NCBI RefSeq assembly: GCF_029892105.1
Contig: NZ_JARZAJ010000005.1
Location: 124,001-188,000 of the forward strand
Direction: 5' to 3'
DNA: 64,000 nucleotides
From: Kitasatospora sp. GP82
GTDB taxonomy: Bacteria > Actinomycetota > Actinomycetes > Streptomycetales > Streptomycetaceae
In this document: piece after piece, positions 16,560 to 25,163 of the stretch
How positions within the stretch are numbered: the first letter of the stretch is position 1
Layout of the letters: every line of letters starts with the position of its first letter
Translations under genes and position numbers: made by a program
The notes under the pieces: model-generated
The model's input: only the letters and a program-made list of their open reading frames with translations
The model's database searches: none
What the model was told of the DNA's origin: nothing

Positions 16560-17867
16560 GTGCTCGCCTCGTACCGCCGCATCTTCACCCCGCCCGGAGC
16601 CGTCGCCTTCACCCTGGCAGGGCTGCTGGGAAGGCTCGCCTTCTCGATGACGGGCGTCGGCACCGTGGTGATGATCGCCACCCGCCGCGACTCGTACGCC
16701 CTGGCGGGGGCGGTCTCCGCGGTCGGCGTCGCGACCGTCGCGGTCGGAATGCCGCTGCTGGGGCGGCTGGTCGACCGCTACGGGCAGGCCCGGGTGGCGG
16801 TGCCGAGCGTCCTGGTGGCCGCCGCACCGTTCGCCGGACTGCTGCTCTGCGTGCACTACGGAGCGCCCACCTGGACGTACTTCGTCTGCTGGCCCGCCGC
16901 CTCGGTGCTGCCGAACCTCGGCGGCATGGCCAGGGCCCGCTGGGCCCACCTCCACCGGGACGACCCGGCCGCCCGGCACCTCGCCAACTCCCTCGAACAG
17001 GCCCTGGACGAACTCTGCTTCATGGCAGGGCCGGTGCTGGCGATGCTGCTCTGCACCTCGCTCTTCCCGGAGGCCGGGCTGCTGGCCGGCGGACTGATGG
17101 CGACCGGCGGCACGCTGCTGTTCGCCGCGCAGCGCCGTACCGAACCTCCGGTGCAGCCCGTGCAGCCCGTGCAGCAGGACCGTGACGGCATCTGGCGGAC
17201 GGGCGGACTTCGGGTGGTGGTACCGGTCTTCCTCGCCACCGGGGTCGCCTTCGGTTCGATGGAGGTCGCCACCATCGCGTACTCGGACGCACTCGGCCAA
17301 CGGGCACTCGGGGGCGGGCTGCTGGCGCTGATGGCGGCCGGATCGTGCGTGTCGGGACTGGCCTTCGGACTGGTCAGGACACGGCGGTCGGCGGCGTCCG
17401 TGTTGCTGACGGGGGTGGCCGCGATGGCGGGGCTCCTGCTGCTGCCGCTGGCCGTCTCGGCCTCGGGGGCGGGACTGGCGCTGCTGGCGGTCGCACTGTT
17501 CGTCGCCGGATCCGGGACGGCCCCGACCATGGTGGCCGGGATGACGGTGGTCCAGGAGGTGCTTCCTGCCGGGAAGTTGAACGAGGGGATGTCACTCGCC
17601 GTGTCGGGCATCATGATCGGGATCTCGGCCGGATCCGCAGTCGGCGGCACGATCGCCCAGCACACCGCCCCCGGCACCGGCTACGCGGTGCCCGCCGGAG
17701 CGGCGGCGCTGGCCCTGCTGCTCACCGCTGCGGGGTACCGCCGACTGCGACCTCACCGGGCCTCGACCACCGCAGCCGCTACGGCTGCGGTGACTGCCGC
17801 GGCTGCCGCGGCACGGGCGACCGACGCAGCGCCGAATGCGGAGGCGGTTGTCAGTGCCGGCCGCTAG
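16560..17867 (+). CDS. MFS transporter
   Basis: A 435-aa major-facilitator membrane protein with about 12 hydrophobic helices. The helix 2-3 loop GRLVDRYGQARVAVP is the MFS motif A equivalent. The GTG start at 16560 has GGGAGA 5 bp upstream and gives the usual N-terminus of this Streptomyces family; an earlier ATG would add a proline-rich leader overlapping the control region. The C-terminal 35 residues are a soluble Ala/Thr-rich tail. It is most similar to the drug/metabolite efflux branch; substrate unknown. Divergent from the LysR gene. Confidence 0.92.
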   Translation: MLASYRRIFTPPGAVAFTLAGLLGRLAFSMTGVGTVVMIATRRDSYALAGAVSAVGVATVAVGMPLLGRLVDRYGQARVAVPSVLVAAAPFAGLLLCVHYGAPTWTYFVCWPAASVLPNLGGMARARWAHLHRDDPAARHLANSLEQALDELCFMAGPVLAMLLCTSLFPEAGLLAGGLMATGGTLLFAAQRRTEPPVQPVQPVQQDRDGIWRTGGLRVVVPVFLATGVAFGSMEVATIAYSDALGQRALGGGLLALMAAGSCVSGLAFGLVRTRRSAASVLLTGVAAMAGLLLLPLAVSASGAGLALLAVALFVAGSGTAPTMVAGMTVVQEVLPAGKLNEGMSLAVSGIMIGISAGSAVGGTIAQHTAPGTGYAVPAGAAALALLLTAAGYRRLRPHRASTTAAATAAVTAAAAAARATDAAPNAEAVVSAGR

Positions 17868-17877
17868 CGTTGCGGTC

Positions 17878-18384
17878 ATGGGGGCACAGGCAGCGGACAC
17901 GCGCCGAACGGAGATCAGGTACGTGCGCGGCGACGCCACCGCGCCGCAGGGCAAGGGCGTCAAGGTGATCGCGCACGTCTGCAACGACCTGGGCGGCTGG
18001 GGAAAGGGCTTCGTGGTGGCACTCTCCCGCCGCTGGCCCGAGCCCGAGGCGGCATACCGGCGCTGGCACCGCGAGCGCTCGGGCAACGACTTCGGCCTCG
18101 GCGCGGCACAGTTGGTGCAGGTCGAGCCCTATGTATGGGTGGCCAACCTGGTGGGCCAGCGAGGCATCCGGACGGGGCGCTCGACAGGCGTTCCGGTCCG
18201 GTATGAGGCGATCGACGCAGCGCTGGGCCGGCTCGGCGAGCACGCGCTGAGACTCGGCGCCTCCGTCCATATGCCCCGGATCGGCTGCGGCCTGGCGGGC
18301 GGCCGCTGGGAGCTGATCGAGCCGATGGTCGCGGCGCGGCTGACGGATCGAGGGGTGCCCGTGACGGTCTACGACCACACCTGA
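17878..18384 (+). CDS. Macrodomain protein (ADP-ribose phosphatase-like)
   Basis: A 168-aa macro-fold protein of the Appr-1"-p phosphatase type, distinct from the deacetylase-type macrodomain at 4622. Key blocks are RYVRGDATAPQGKGVKVIAH, CNDLGGWGKGFVVALSRRW and MPRIGCGLAGGRWELIEPMV. The GGWGKGF loop corresponds to the adenine/ribose binding site. The ATG at 17878 overlaps little with the MFS stop (11 bp away); a longer frame reads back into the MFS gene. It may be co-transcribed with the MFS gene, though a functional link is not obvious. Confidence 0.9.
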   Translation: MGAQAADTRRTEIRYVRGDATAPQGKGVKVIAHVCNDLGGWGKGFVVALSRRWPEPEAAYRRWHRERSGNDFGLGAAQLVQVEPYVWVANLVGQRGIRTGRSTGVPVRYEAIDAALGRLGEHALRLGASVHMPRIGCGLAGGRWELIEPMVAARLTDRGVPVTVYDHT

Positions 18385-18416
18385 CTCCGCATCCTGTCGG
18401 TGCGCCCCGCAGCAAT

Positions 18417-18445
18417 CCGGTACTGCTCCGCCGGAGCAGTACCGG
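18417..18445. terminator. Terminator between macrodomain and GNAT genes
   Basis: Arms CCGGTACTGCTCCG (18417-18430) and CGGAGCAGTACCGG (18432-18445) are perfect complements with one base between them. It ends the macrodomain transcript and may also stop the convergent GNAT transcript. Confidence 0.75.
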
Positions 18446-18589
18446 CAGGCGGAACGGCCTCCCCCGCCACCAGGACGCCAACTGCCCCGCAAGGTCATCA
18501 ACGACTATCTGGCGAACGACACCCCACCCTCGGAGGCCCGCATGTGCGCAAAGGACACCCCCAGCTCCGGCCCCCGGCGCGGCAGGGCG

Positions 18590-19120
18590 TCAGCCCCTCG
18601 CCCCCTCTCCGCCCGGCGCCCAGGTGTACTCGTACTCGGGAAGCGTGAAGCCGCCCGGGAAGTACCCCTCGCGCTCGTCGGTACGGACACCGCCCTCGCG
18701 CTCGTAGAAGGCGACGGCACGGGTGTTGCCGGCCAGCACCTCCAGGCAGAGGGGCGCGTGCGCAGTGCGTGCGAGCGCCTCGCGCAGCAGCGCCCGGCCG
18801 ATGCCGCCGCCGGTGCGCCCCGGCCTGACATGCAGGTTGTCGAGCAGCACCCGGCCGTCCGGCTGCGGGACAAGGTAGGCGAAGCCGACCACCTCCCCGT
18901 CGGCCTCGGCGATCAGCAGCACCGGGGTGTCGGCGGGTTCGCCGTAGTCCGCGGTGAGCCGGATCGCCCACAGCTCGCGGCGCTCCTCCGCCAGTCCGTC
19001 ACCCAGCGCCTCGGCCGGGACGATCCCGGCATACGTGGTGCGCCAGCTCTCGGAGTGCAGGGCGGCGACGGTGGCCGCGTCGGCAGCGCCCCCGACGCGG
19101 ATGACGGTCTGTCGGTTCAT
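18590..19120 (-). CDS. GNAT family N-acetyltransferase
   Basis: A 176-aa acetyltransferase. Motif A of the GNAT fold is LLDNLHVRPGRTGGGIGRAL (acetyl-CoA pyrophosphate loop RTGGGIG) near residues 95-114, and the motif B segment is LEVLAGNTRAVAFYEREG. The N-terminal RVGGAADAATVAALHSESWR is typical. The ATG at 19120 is preceded by GAGG. Substrate unknown. It is divergent from a TetR gene and shares a spacer with two GAACGCGTTC palindromes, so the TetR protein may regulate it. Confidence 0.93.
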   Translation of the reverse strand: MNRQTVIRVGGAADAATVAALHSESWRTTYAGIVPAEALGDGLAEERRELWAIRLTADYGEPADTPVLLIAEADGEVVGFAYLVPQPDGRVLLDNLHVRPGRTGGGIGRALLREALARTAHAPLCLEVLAGNTRAVAFYEREGGVRTDEREGYFPGGFTLPEYEYTWAPGGEGARG

Positions 19121-19146
19121 GTGACGAGCCTCCCACGCCGCCGACT

Positions 19147-19158
19147 TGAACGCGTTCA
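19147..19158. promoter_or_regulatory. Palindromic site TGAACGCGTTCA
   Basis: A perfect 12-bp palindrome 27 bp before the GNAT start. The same GAACGCGTTC core recurs 44 bp away (centre to centre) inside a larger palindrome, which suggests two operator sites for one dimeric regulator. Confidence 0.65.
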
Positions 19159-19178
19159 GCGGTGTCGTTAGAGTCGTT

Positions 19179-19214
19179 CCCGGGTGGTTTTGAACGCGTT
19201 CGAAACCACCCGGG
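19179..19214. promoter_or_regulatory. 36-bp near-perfect palindrome, probable operator
   Basis: Left arm CCCGGGTGGTTT (19179-19190) and right arm AAACCACCCGGG (19203-19214) are perfect complements around TGAACGCGTTCG, itself a palindrome but for its end bases; 17 of 18 positions pair. It is in the spacer between divergent GNAT and TetR genes, so it is more likely an operator than a terminator. Confidence 0.65.
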
Positions 19215-19373
19215 GGCCGCCGGCCGGACACCGGAAGGCCCGGGGGGGTGGAGGGGGATCGGGGGCGCGGGGGCGCCGGACTGTGCCGTACCGGATGAAC
19301 AGGGGACATCCCGTACGGCGCAGCCCGATCGCGTAGAACGTCCCGCGACGGCGTCCGGCTAGGCTCAGGAATC

Positions 19374-20222
19374 GTGGACGACGTGGCAACGACGAACGGC
19401 GGAAACGGCCCTACGAGCGGGGACGGCCTGGCGAACGGGAGCACCCCGGGCAACCGGCTGCCCGCTTCAGACCCGGCCGCGGAGGTGCGCACCGCACCGA
19501 CGACCGAGGTGCGCGGCGGGCGCGCGCAGCCCAAGACCGACAAGAGCGAGCAGACCCGTGCGCTGATCCTCGAAACCGCCATGCGACTCTTCCAGGAGCG
19601 CGGTTACGACAAGACGACCATGAGAGCCATCGCCGCCGAGGCGGGCGTCTCGGTCGGAAATGCGTACTACTACTTCGAGTCGAAGGAATTCCTGATCCAG
19701 GGTTTCTACGACCGGATGACGTACGAGCACGCGGCGGACGCCAGAGCCCGGATGGCCGGTCGCAAGGATTTCGCCGAGCGGCTGGAGATCGCCCTCACCT
19801 CATGGATCGACTGCGCGGTCGAGTACCACGAATTCGCCGCCCAGTTCTTCCGCACGGCGGCCGATCCGACGAGCTCGCTGAGCCCGTTCTCCAACGAGTC
19901 CCATCCGGCCCGCACGACGGCGGTCGAGCTGTTCAGCGAGGTGCTGACCGGCTCGGAGCTGGCGCCCAAGCTGGACTCGGAACTCGCGGAGCTGCTGCCC
20001 GACCTGCTCTGGCTCCATCTGATGATCGTCGTCCTCTACTGGGTGTTCGACCGCACCCCGGACACCGAGCGCACCCGCGAATTCGTCCGCCGCTCGACTC
20101 CGATGGCGGCACGCATCATCAATCTCTCGCGCTATCGGGTATTCCGCCCGATCGTCCGGGACGCCAAGGACTTGATCCAGGACTTCATCCTGCCCACGAT
20201 CGGCCGCACCGCGAGGCCGTAG
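19374..20222 (+). CDS. TetR-family regulator with N-terminal extension
   Basis: A 282-aa regulator. A disordered Gly/Asn/Thr-rich N-terminus of about 55 residues precedes the TetR HTH, TRALILETAMRLFQERGYDK then IAAEAGVSVGNAYYYFESKE. The rest is the all-helical ligand and dimer domain. The GTG at 19374 has AGGA 5 bp upstream; the conserved domain starts well inside. The tandem GAACGCGTTC palindromes in the upstream spacer are the likely binding sites for autoregulation and for control of the divergent GNAT gene. Ligand unknown. Confidence 0.92.
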   Translation: MDDVATTNGGNGPTSGDGLANGSTPGNRLPASDPAAEVRTAPTTEVRGGRAQPKTDKSEQTRALILETAMRLFQERGYDKTTMRAIAAEAGVSVGNAYYYFESKEFLIQGFYDRMTYEHAADARARMAGRKDFAERLEIALTSWIDCAVEYHEFAAQFFRTAADPTSSLSPFSNESHPARTTAVELFSEVLTGSELAPKLDSELAELLPDLLWLHLMIVVLYWVFDRTPDTERTREFVRRSTPMAARIINLSRYRVFRPIVRDAKDLIQDFILPTIGRTARP

Positions 20223-20226
20223 TCGA

Positions 20227-20281
20227 CGGAGCGGCCTGCTTCCCTGAGTCCGGGTGAATTCGGTCGAGCAGGGCCGCTCCG
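20227..20281 (+). terminator. Terminator after the TetR gene
   Basis: CGGAGCGGCCTGCT (20227-20240) pairs with AGCAGGGCCGCTCCG (20267-20281) with a single bulged base, and is followed by a short T-run. It lies just past the TetR stop and before the convergent Eis-like remnant. Confidence 0.7.
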
Positions 20282-20333
20282 TTTCGCGACGGGCTCAGCA
20301 GACCGACCCAGCAAACCGACCCAGAAGACCGGC

Positions 20334-20975
20334 TCAGAAGCCGTCCGGGTTCCATGGTGCGAGCGGCGTGCGCAGCAGCCGGTCGGCAGCGGCAACACCG
20401 CCCGGGCGCAGTTCGGTGAGCAGCGCGACGGCAGCCAGTCTGGGCGCCGTCTCGTCGCCGAGGTAGAGCGAGGCGAGTGCGCCGGCGCCGAGGGCCAGAT
20501 CCGGTTCGTCGTCGGTGGGGGTGCAGCTGCCGGTGCCGTCGGCGCCGGCCTCCAGCGCCCAGCGTCCCCCGGCGTAGCCGTCCGGGTCGCCGACCTGGAG
20601 CACCACGCGGCCGGGCGCGGCGTAGCGGCGGGCTGCGAAGGCGCCGGGCGCATCGAGCAGACGCAGCCAGGTGAAGTCACTGTTCTCGGCCTTCGGGGTC
20701 GCGGCGCGCGGCTCGTTGAGCAGCAGTGGGAGCGGGTGGTCCGCACCGCAGCTCCGGACCACGACCTTGCGCACCCAGTCCACGGAGCAGAGGAACCGCC
20801 ACAGGGCGACGGTGGTGCCGGAGTCGAGGGCGAGGAAGTCGTTCACCGTGAGCACGGAGTTGGGGTAACTGCCGTCCCAGACCTCGTCTGTGCGGTAGAC
20901 GGCGAGCCCGGTGACGGTCCCCTCGGCGTCCCGGTGCAGGGCGGCAAACGGCTCCTTCCAATCGAATCCGGGCAT
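20334..20975 (-). pseudogene. 5'-truncated Eis-like GNAT acetyltransferase
   Basis: The frame carries 213 residues that match the second half of Eis-family acetyltransferases: AALHRDAEGTVTGLAVYRTD, a middle-domain segment SGTTVALWRFLCSVDWVRKV, and the sterol-carrier-like C-terminal domain ending LLRTPLAPWNPDGF. Eis proteins are about 400 aa; the first 190 residues, which hold the acetyl-CoA binding loop, are absent. The only ATG (20975) has no ribosome binding site, and upstream sequence is MerR-derived. I read it as a deletion remnant; expression as a truncated protein cannot be excluded. Confidence 0.75.
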
Positions 20976-20997
20976 TGCATGCCGATGTTCATCAACC

Positions 20998-21292
20998 TCC
21001 GCCCGAGCGGGCGCACCTGGGGCGGGTACCGGGTGTACTCGGGTTTCCGCTCGCAGAGATCGGCCGGATCCTCGATGACCCGGACGCCGCTGCGTGCGAC
21101 CACTTGCGTCGGCAGCGGTCACAGCTCGTGGAGCGCATCTCCCGCCTGCAGAAGATGCCCTGCGCAGTCGATCGCATGATGGAGGCATCGAAGACCGGAA
21201 TGCGGTTGACTCCGGAGGAGCAGGTCGAACTCTTCGGCGACGACTGGCAGCCCGCCTGGGCCGAGGAGGCCGAGGACGGTCTCGACCTGTGA
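20998..21292 (+). pseudogene. Degraded MerR-family (TipA-like) regulator
   Basis: Two reading frames carry adjoining pieces of a MerR regulator. Frame one has RPSGRTWGGYRVYS, the wing after the HTH. About 5 bases on, another frame has LGFPLAEIGRILDDPDAAA then HLRRQRSQLVERISRLQKM, the dimerisation helix, ending at WAEEAEDGLDL. The first recognition helices, about 17-20 residues between YRVYS and LGFPL, and any C-terminal TipA ligand domain are missing. No start codon or ribosome binding site fits. It abuts the broken end of the Eis-like remnant. Confidence 0.75.
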
Positions 21293-21444
21293 CCTTCGCT
21301 GAGGAGCTGTGGCCTGCACCTGGCAGGTGATTGACTACGCCGCATGGACCTCGCGCGAGCGTTCCCTGCATGCACGGACGTGCTGACGAGCTGTTCCGGT
21401 CGGGATGCCGGCCGGTACTCCCCCGCCCGACGGGACGGCCTGTC

Positions 21445-22491
21445 ATGAGTGCCGGTGGCATGCCGTCGGAGCCCGGCCCTGTCTCGATGGTTTGGGATGC
21501 GCCCCCTTTCGACCCAGAACTGCGTGTGGCGCTGGGGGCTTTGGGGGACGGGGCAAGGGAGCCGTTCACGCTGGAGAACCTTGCGGCCCGGCAGGAGCGG
21601 GATGCTGCGGCCCGGCCCAGGCCGACGGTCCGGGATCTCCGGGCCGACGGCCGCTTCGAGGTGGATGAGCTGCGTGTGCCGGGAGCGTCGGGCGGGCAGG
21701 ACGTCACACTCGTGAGCGCACGGCCCGCCGGGATCGCCAGGCCGCTGCCGCTGCTGTACTACATGCACGGCGGCGGAATGATCATGGGCAATGCGTGGTC
21801 CGTACTTCCGCAGCTGCTTCGCGAGTGGGCTCTCACGCTGGAGTTGGCCGTCATCTCTGTCGAGTACCGACTGGCACCGCAGGCGCAGTACCCCGGACCG
21901 GTGGAGGACTGCTACGCCGGATTCGTCTGGGCGGCTGTGCACGCGGCCGGACTGGGCATCGACGCGGACCGCATCATCGTCGGAGGAAAGAGTGCCGGCG
22001 GCGGACTCGCCGCGACACTCGCCCTGCTCGCCCGTGACCGAGGCGGGCCCACACCGATCGGGCAACTGCTCCTGTGCCCGATGCTCGACGACCGCAACAA
22101 CACCTTCTCCAGCCACCAGATGGCCGGCATCGACACCTGGGACCGAACCTCCAACGCAACCGCGTGGCAGGCGCTGCTGGGCGACCGGTACGGCACTGCG
22201 GACCTGCCGCCCTACGCGGCTCCCGCCCGCGCTACGGATCTGTCCAAGCTGCCCCCGGCCTACATCGAGGTCGGGTCGGCCGAGACCTTCAGGGACGAGG
22301 ATGTGGCCTATGCCAATGCGATCTGGCAGGCCGGCGGCCGAGCCGAACTGCACGTATGGCCCGGAGCCTTCCACGGCTTCGACACCTTCGCACCACGGGC
22401 AGCTCTCAGCCAGGACGCCCGCAACGCCCGTTCCCGCTGGCTTCGGCGCATCCTCACACAGTCCGATGCGAGCAGCCCACCTGCCCGCTGA
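21445..22491 (+). CDS. Alpha/beta hydrolase (HSL/acetyl esterase family)
   Basis: A 348-aa carboxylesterase of the hormone-sensitive-lipase group. The oxyanion-hole motif YYMHGGGMIMGN, the nucleophile elbow VGGKSAGGGLA (catalytic Ser), the acid region VGSAETFRDED and the catalytic His in AFHGFDTF are all present, so it should be active. No signal peptide. The start is uncertain: ATG at 21445 is chosen, with ATG 21487 (MVWDAPPFDPEL) equally plausible by family and a TTG at 21331 unlikely. Natural substrate unknown. It ends 24 bp from the convergent NlpC/P60 gene. Confidence 0.88.
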   Translation: MSAGGMPSEPGPVSMVWDAPPFDPELRVALGALGDGAREPFTLENLAARQERDAAARPRPTVRDLRADGRFEVDELRVPGASGGQDVTLVSARPAGIARPLPLLYYMHGGGMIMGNAWSVLPQLLREWALTLELAVISVEYRLAPQAQYPGPVEDCYAGFVWAAVHAAGLGIDADRIIVGGKSAGGGLAATLALLARDRGGPTPIGQLLLCPMLDDRNNTFSSHQMAGIDTWDRTSNATAWQALLGDRYGTADLPPYAAPARATDLSKLPPAYIEVGSAETFRDEDVAYANAIWQAGGRAELHVWPGAFHGFDTFAPRAALSQDARNARSRWLRRILTQSDASSPPAR

Positions 22492-22514
22492 GCACGTTAC
22501 GGCGGCCGGGCCCG

Positions 22515-23753
22515 TTACGGACGGCCGTAGAAGTCGGGGCGGCCCATGATCCAGAGGCTGGCCTGTTTGATCTCCATGCCAGGGCGGGGAGCCTCGATCA
22601 TCTGGTCGTCACCGATGTAGATGGCCACGTGGTAGATGTCCTCGGCGCGGCCGGTGTGAGTCCAGAACACCAGGTCACCGGGCCGGAGTTGGTGGTAGCC
22701 GACAGGGGTGGACTCGGCGTACTGGGTGGCCGCGAAGTGGGTGAGGGACTTGCCGCCCCGGTGCCAGGCCTTCATGGTGAGGCCCGAGCAGTCGTAACCG
22801 TCCGGTCCCTCGCCGCCCCAGATGTAGGGCAGGCCGACCTTGGAGCGGGCGAAGGCGATCGCCGCCTCCGCGCCACCGGCCGACCAGGCGCTGTCGGCAG
22901 ACGGGCCGGGAACGTAGGCTGCGGCGTCCGCAGCTGCCCGGGCCGCCTGCTCGGCCTCGCGCTGCGCGATCGTCTCCAGTGCCTCGCGTCGCTGCCGCTC
23001 CAGTTCGACGGTGGTGTTGCGGGCCTTGGCCAGCTCGGTCAGCAGCTCCTCACGACGCCCGGCGATCTCGGTGACCTGCGACTGCTGGGCTGCGAGCCGG
23101 GCCTGCGCCTGCTCCTTGGCCACCCGTACGGCTTCGGCGGCGCGGGCCGCACTCTGCTCGGCCTCCTTGGCGGCCACGGAGGCGCGGGCGGCTGCGGTGG
23201 CGGTGGCGGTGGCCGCGTCCAGGATCTCCTTGGTCCTGGCCCCCGCCACGCCGATGGCGGACGCCTGGTCGCCGGCGGCGCGCGGGCCCCTGGCGCCCAA
23301 CAGGGCGTTGATGGCCGAGAGTTCGGCACTGGTGCCCTGACGGTACGTCTCGGCGGCCAGCTGGGCCGCGCGTTCGGCGGCATCGGTGCGGCCCGCCTCG
23401 GCGACGGTCGCGCGCCGGGCTGCGGCGGTCGATTCGGTGCGGGCCTTGGCCAGCCGGGCCTGCGCGCCGTTGTACGCCTCCACCGCCTGCTCCGCGGCCC
23501 GGCCCGCGTCCGCGAGTTCCGCCTGCGCGGCGGTCAGTCGGGCCTCGATCGCCGCGGTGTCGCCGGCCTTCGTACCGGCGTCGGTCCTGGCCCGGTCGAT
23601 CTCCTCCGTGGAGGGGTAGGGACCGTCGGCGGTCGCGGCGGCCGACCGAGGCGGGACCGGGGCACTCGCCGCCGGTGCAGCGGCGGCAGCGGGGAGCAGC
23701 CCGAGCAGACCCGAGAATGCCAGCAGGAGCGTCGGCAGGAGTCTGCGTGCCAT
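22515..23753 (-). CDS. Secreted NlpC/P60 peptidoglycan endopeptidase
   Basis: A 412-aa exported cell-wall hydrolase. The signal peptide is MARRLLPTLLLAFSGLLGLL with an AAAA cleavage region near 25-30. Residues 45 to about 275 are an Ala/Glu-rich coiled coil, as in RipA/Cwl-like proteins. The C-terminal NlpC/P60 domain has the catalytic Cys in YDCSGLTMKAW (about residue 321), the His in YHVAIYIGDD and the third polar residue later; it cleaves D-Glu-meso-DAP peptide bonds. The upstream 200 bp is unusually AT-rich for this window and has a GTGAC/GTCAC inverted repeat. No c-di-AMP riboswitch was recognised. Confidence 0.95.
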   Translation of the reverse strand: MARRLLPTLLLAFSGLLGLLPAAAAAPAASAPVPPRSAAATADGPYPSTEEIDRARTDAGTKAGDTAAIEARLTAAQAELADAGRAAEQAVEAYNGAQARLAKARTESTAAARRATVAEAGRTDAAERAAQLAAETYRQGTSAELSAINALLGARGPRAAGDQASAIGVAGARTKEILDAATATATAAARASVAAKEAEQSAARAAEAVRVAKEQAQARLAAQQSQVTEIAGRREELLTELAKARNTTVELERQRREALETIAQREAEQAARAAADAAAYVPGPSADSAWSAGGAEAAIAFARSKVGLPYIWGGEGPDGYDCSGLTMKAWHRGGKSLTHFAATQYAESTPVGYHQLRPGDLVFWTHTGRAEDIYHVAIYIGDDQMIEAPRPGMEIKQASLWIMGRPDFYGRP

Positions 23754-23959
23754 GGGGGGCCCTCTCGTGCGGAGTATGACACTTCGTCAAATGTCCCATC
23801 ACGTGACAATTCAGTCACTCACCGCAATATTCTCAAACATCGCAAATTTCCGACGGCATCCCCGCACCCCCGGTCGGGTGAGATATCGGATTTATTCGAC
23901 CCTGCGTCAGCCCTCGTCCCGGGAAGACGGGCTGGCGGCGGGCGACGGCCGGTGCATGG

Positions 23960-25108
23960 TCAGCGTCGTGACCTCGGATGCGGCAGCCGGGGGTGGTGAG
24001 GGTGGCGGTACGGGGCGCGCGCCTCAGGGCCCACCGCGCTCGGGGCGCCCTGCGCGCCGGTGGCCCCACCACGGGCGGCGGGTCGCCCGCCCGGGCCCAC
24101 GGCATAGCTGCGGCTGCGGCCCGCGCGTACCGTGCGGCGGCGCTGCTGGGCGCGGGTGTGCCGCTCGGGGTCGCTCGCGGCGGAGGCTGCGGTACCCGCC
24201 GGGGCCGTGGCGGGGGCCGGCCCGGCCGAGCGGCGGTCGGCCAGGCGCGCGGAGCGGCGGGCGAGCGCGCGGGCGGCGTGCGCGTCGAGATGGGCGGTGG
24301 CCCGGGCGGCCATGCGTTCGGCCACCCGGTGGGTGGCGGCGTGGTGGGCCGGGACCTTGTCCGGCGCCCCGGCGATCAGGTCGAACAGCCAGGTGCGGGC
24401 ACGGTCCGCGCGCTGGTGCAGCAGGCGCTCGCGACGGAGCGCGCGCGCCTGAAGGCGCGGCCTGCCGGGGTACCACCAGCGCGCCCAGGGGCTGCTGGGC
24501 CGGGCCAGCCGCACGGCGCCGATCCCGGAGAGGCCGGGCACCATGATGCCGAGCAGACCCGTCCAGACCTTGCCCTTGAGCAGCGCGACGATCGAGACCA
24601 GCGCGTTCACCGAGATCACCGCGACCAGGCCCCAGCGGCCCGAGCCCTCCGGCGTCGTCTGACCCGGTACGACGCTCAGCGGCACGTACCCGGTGAGCAG
24701 CAGGGCGGTGGCCAGGATGCCGAGGATCACCGCGTCCACGGACTTGCGTCCCTGCTCGCTCCAGTAGACGTCGTCGAGGTGCAGGATCAGCGCGAACTCG
24801 TCCAGCACCAGGCCGCAGCCGATCCCGAAGGCGAGACCGAACCAGTCGATCCAGGGATGGCCGCCGTTGGTGGCGAACACTCCGATGCCGCTGATCAGCA
24901 GGAAGCCGAGCCCGAAGACCATGTGGTGAATGTGCAGACCGCCCGGCGTGATGTTGCCGGGCCACCAGCGGACCTTGGCGCGGATCATCCGGACGCTGAA
25001 CCTGATCATCACGAACGAGCAGATGAAGCCGACCAGCAGCAGGAACAGCGGTTGCTTGTGCGCAGCGACGATGTGCGTACGGTAGCCGTCCAACAGCGAG
25101 CTGATCAT
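23960..25108 (-). CDS. Actinomycete integral membrane protein
   Basis: A 382-aa protein. The N-terminal 190 residues hold about six membrane helices, with GGLHIHHMVFGLGFLLISG and GLVLDEFALILHLDDVYWSE, whose His and acidic residues lie near the membrane and could bind metal. The C-terminal 190 residues are soluble, Arg/Ala/Pro-rich and probably disordered or nucleic-acid binding. I recognise it as a conserved actinomycete membrane protein without known function. Starts ATG at 25108, 54 bp downstream of the ThrE stop, so co-transcription is likely. Confidence 0.75.
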   Translation of the reverse strand: MISSLLDGYRTHIVAAHKQPLFLLLVGFICSFVMIRFSVRMIRAKVRWWPGNITPGGLHIHHMVFGLGFLLISGIGVFATNGGHPWIDWFGLAFGIGCGLVLDEFALILHLDDVYWSEQGRKSVDAVILGILATALLLTGYVPLSVVPGQTTPEGSGRWGLVAVISVNALVSIVALLKGKVWTGLLGIMVPGLSGIGAVRLARPSSPWARWWYPGRPRLQARALRRERLLHQRADRARTWLFDLIAGAPDKVPAHHAATHRVAERMAARATAHLDAHAARALARRSARLADRRSAGPAPATAPAGTAASAASDPERHTRAQQRRRTVRAGRSRSYAVGPGGRPAARGGATGAQGAPSAVGPEARAPYRHPHHPRLPHPRSRR

Positions 25109-25163
25109 GGGTGGCGCTGCCTTCGTTCCTTGGTGCTCCGGGTCTCGCCCGGCTAACGCGTGG

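Noticed and set aside
18450..18570. Peptide-like frame reading PRKVINDYLANDTPPSEARM on the plus strand
   Set aside because: Short, no start codon or ribosome site, overlaps terminator region; could be a remnant but unsupported.
21331..22491. TTG start at 21331 for the alpha/beta hydrolase
   Set aside because: Upstream residues are not conserved and no good ribosome binding site; ATG 21445 or 21487 fit the family better.
23754..23959. c-di-AMP (ydaO) riboswitch before the NlpC/P60 gene
   Set aside because: The spacer is AT-rich but the conserved riboswitch cores could not be identified.
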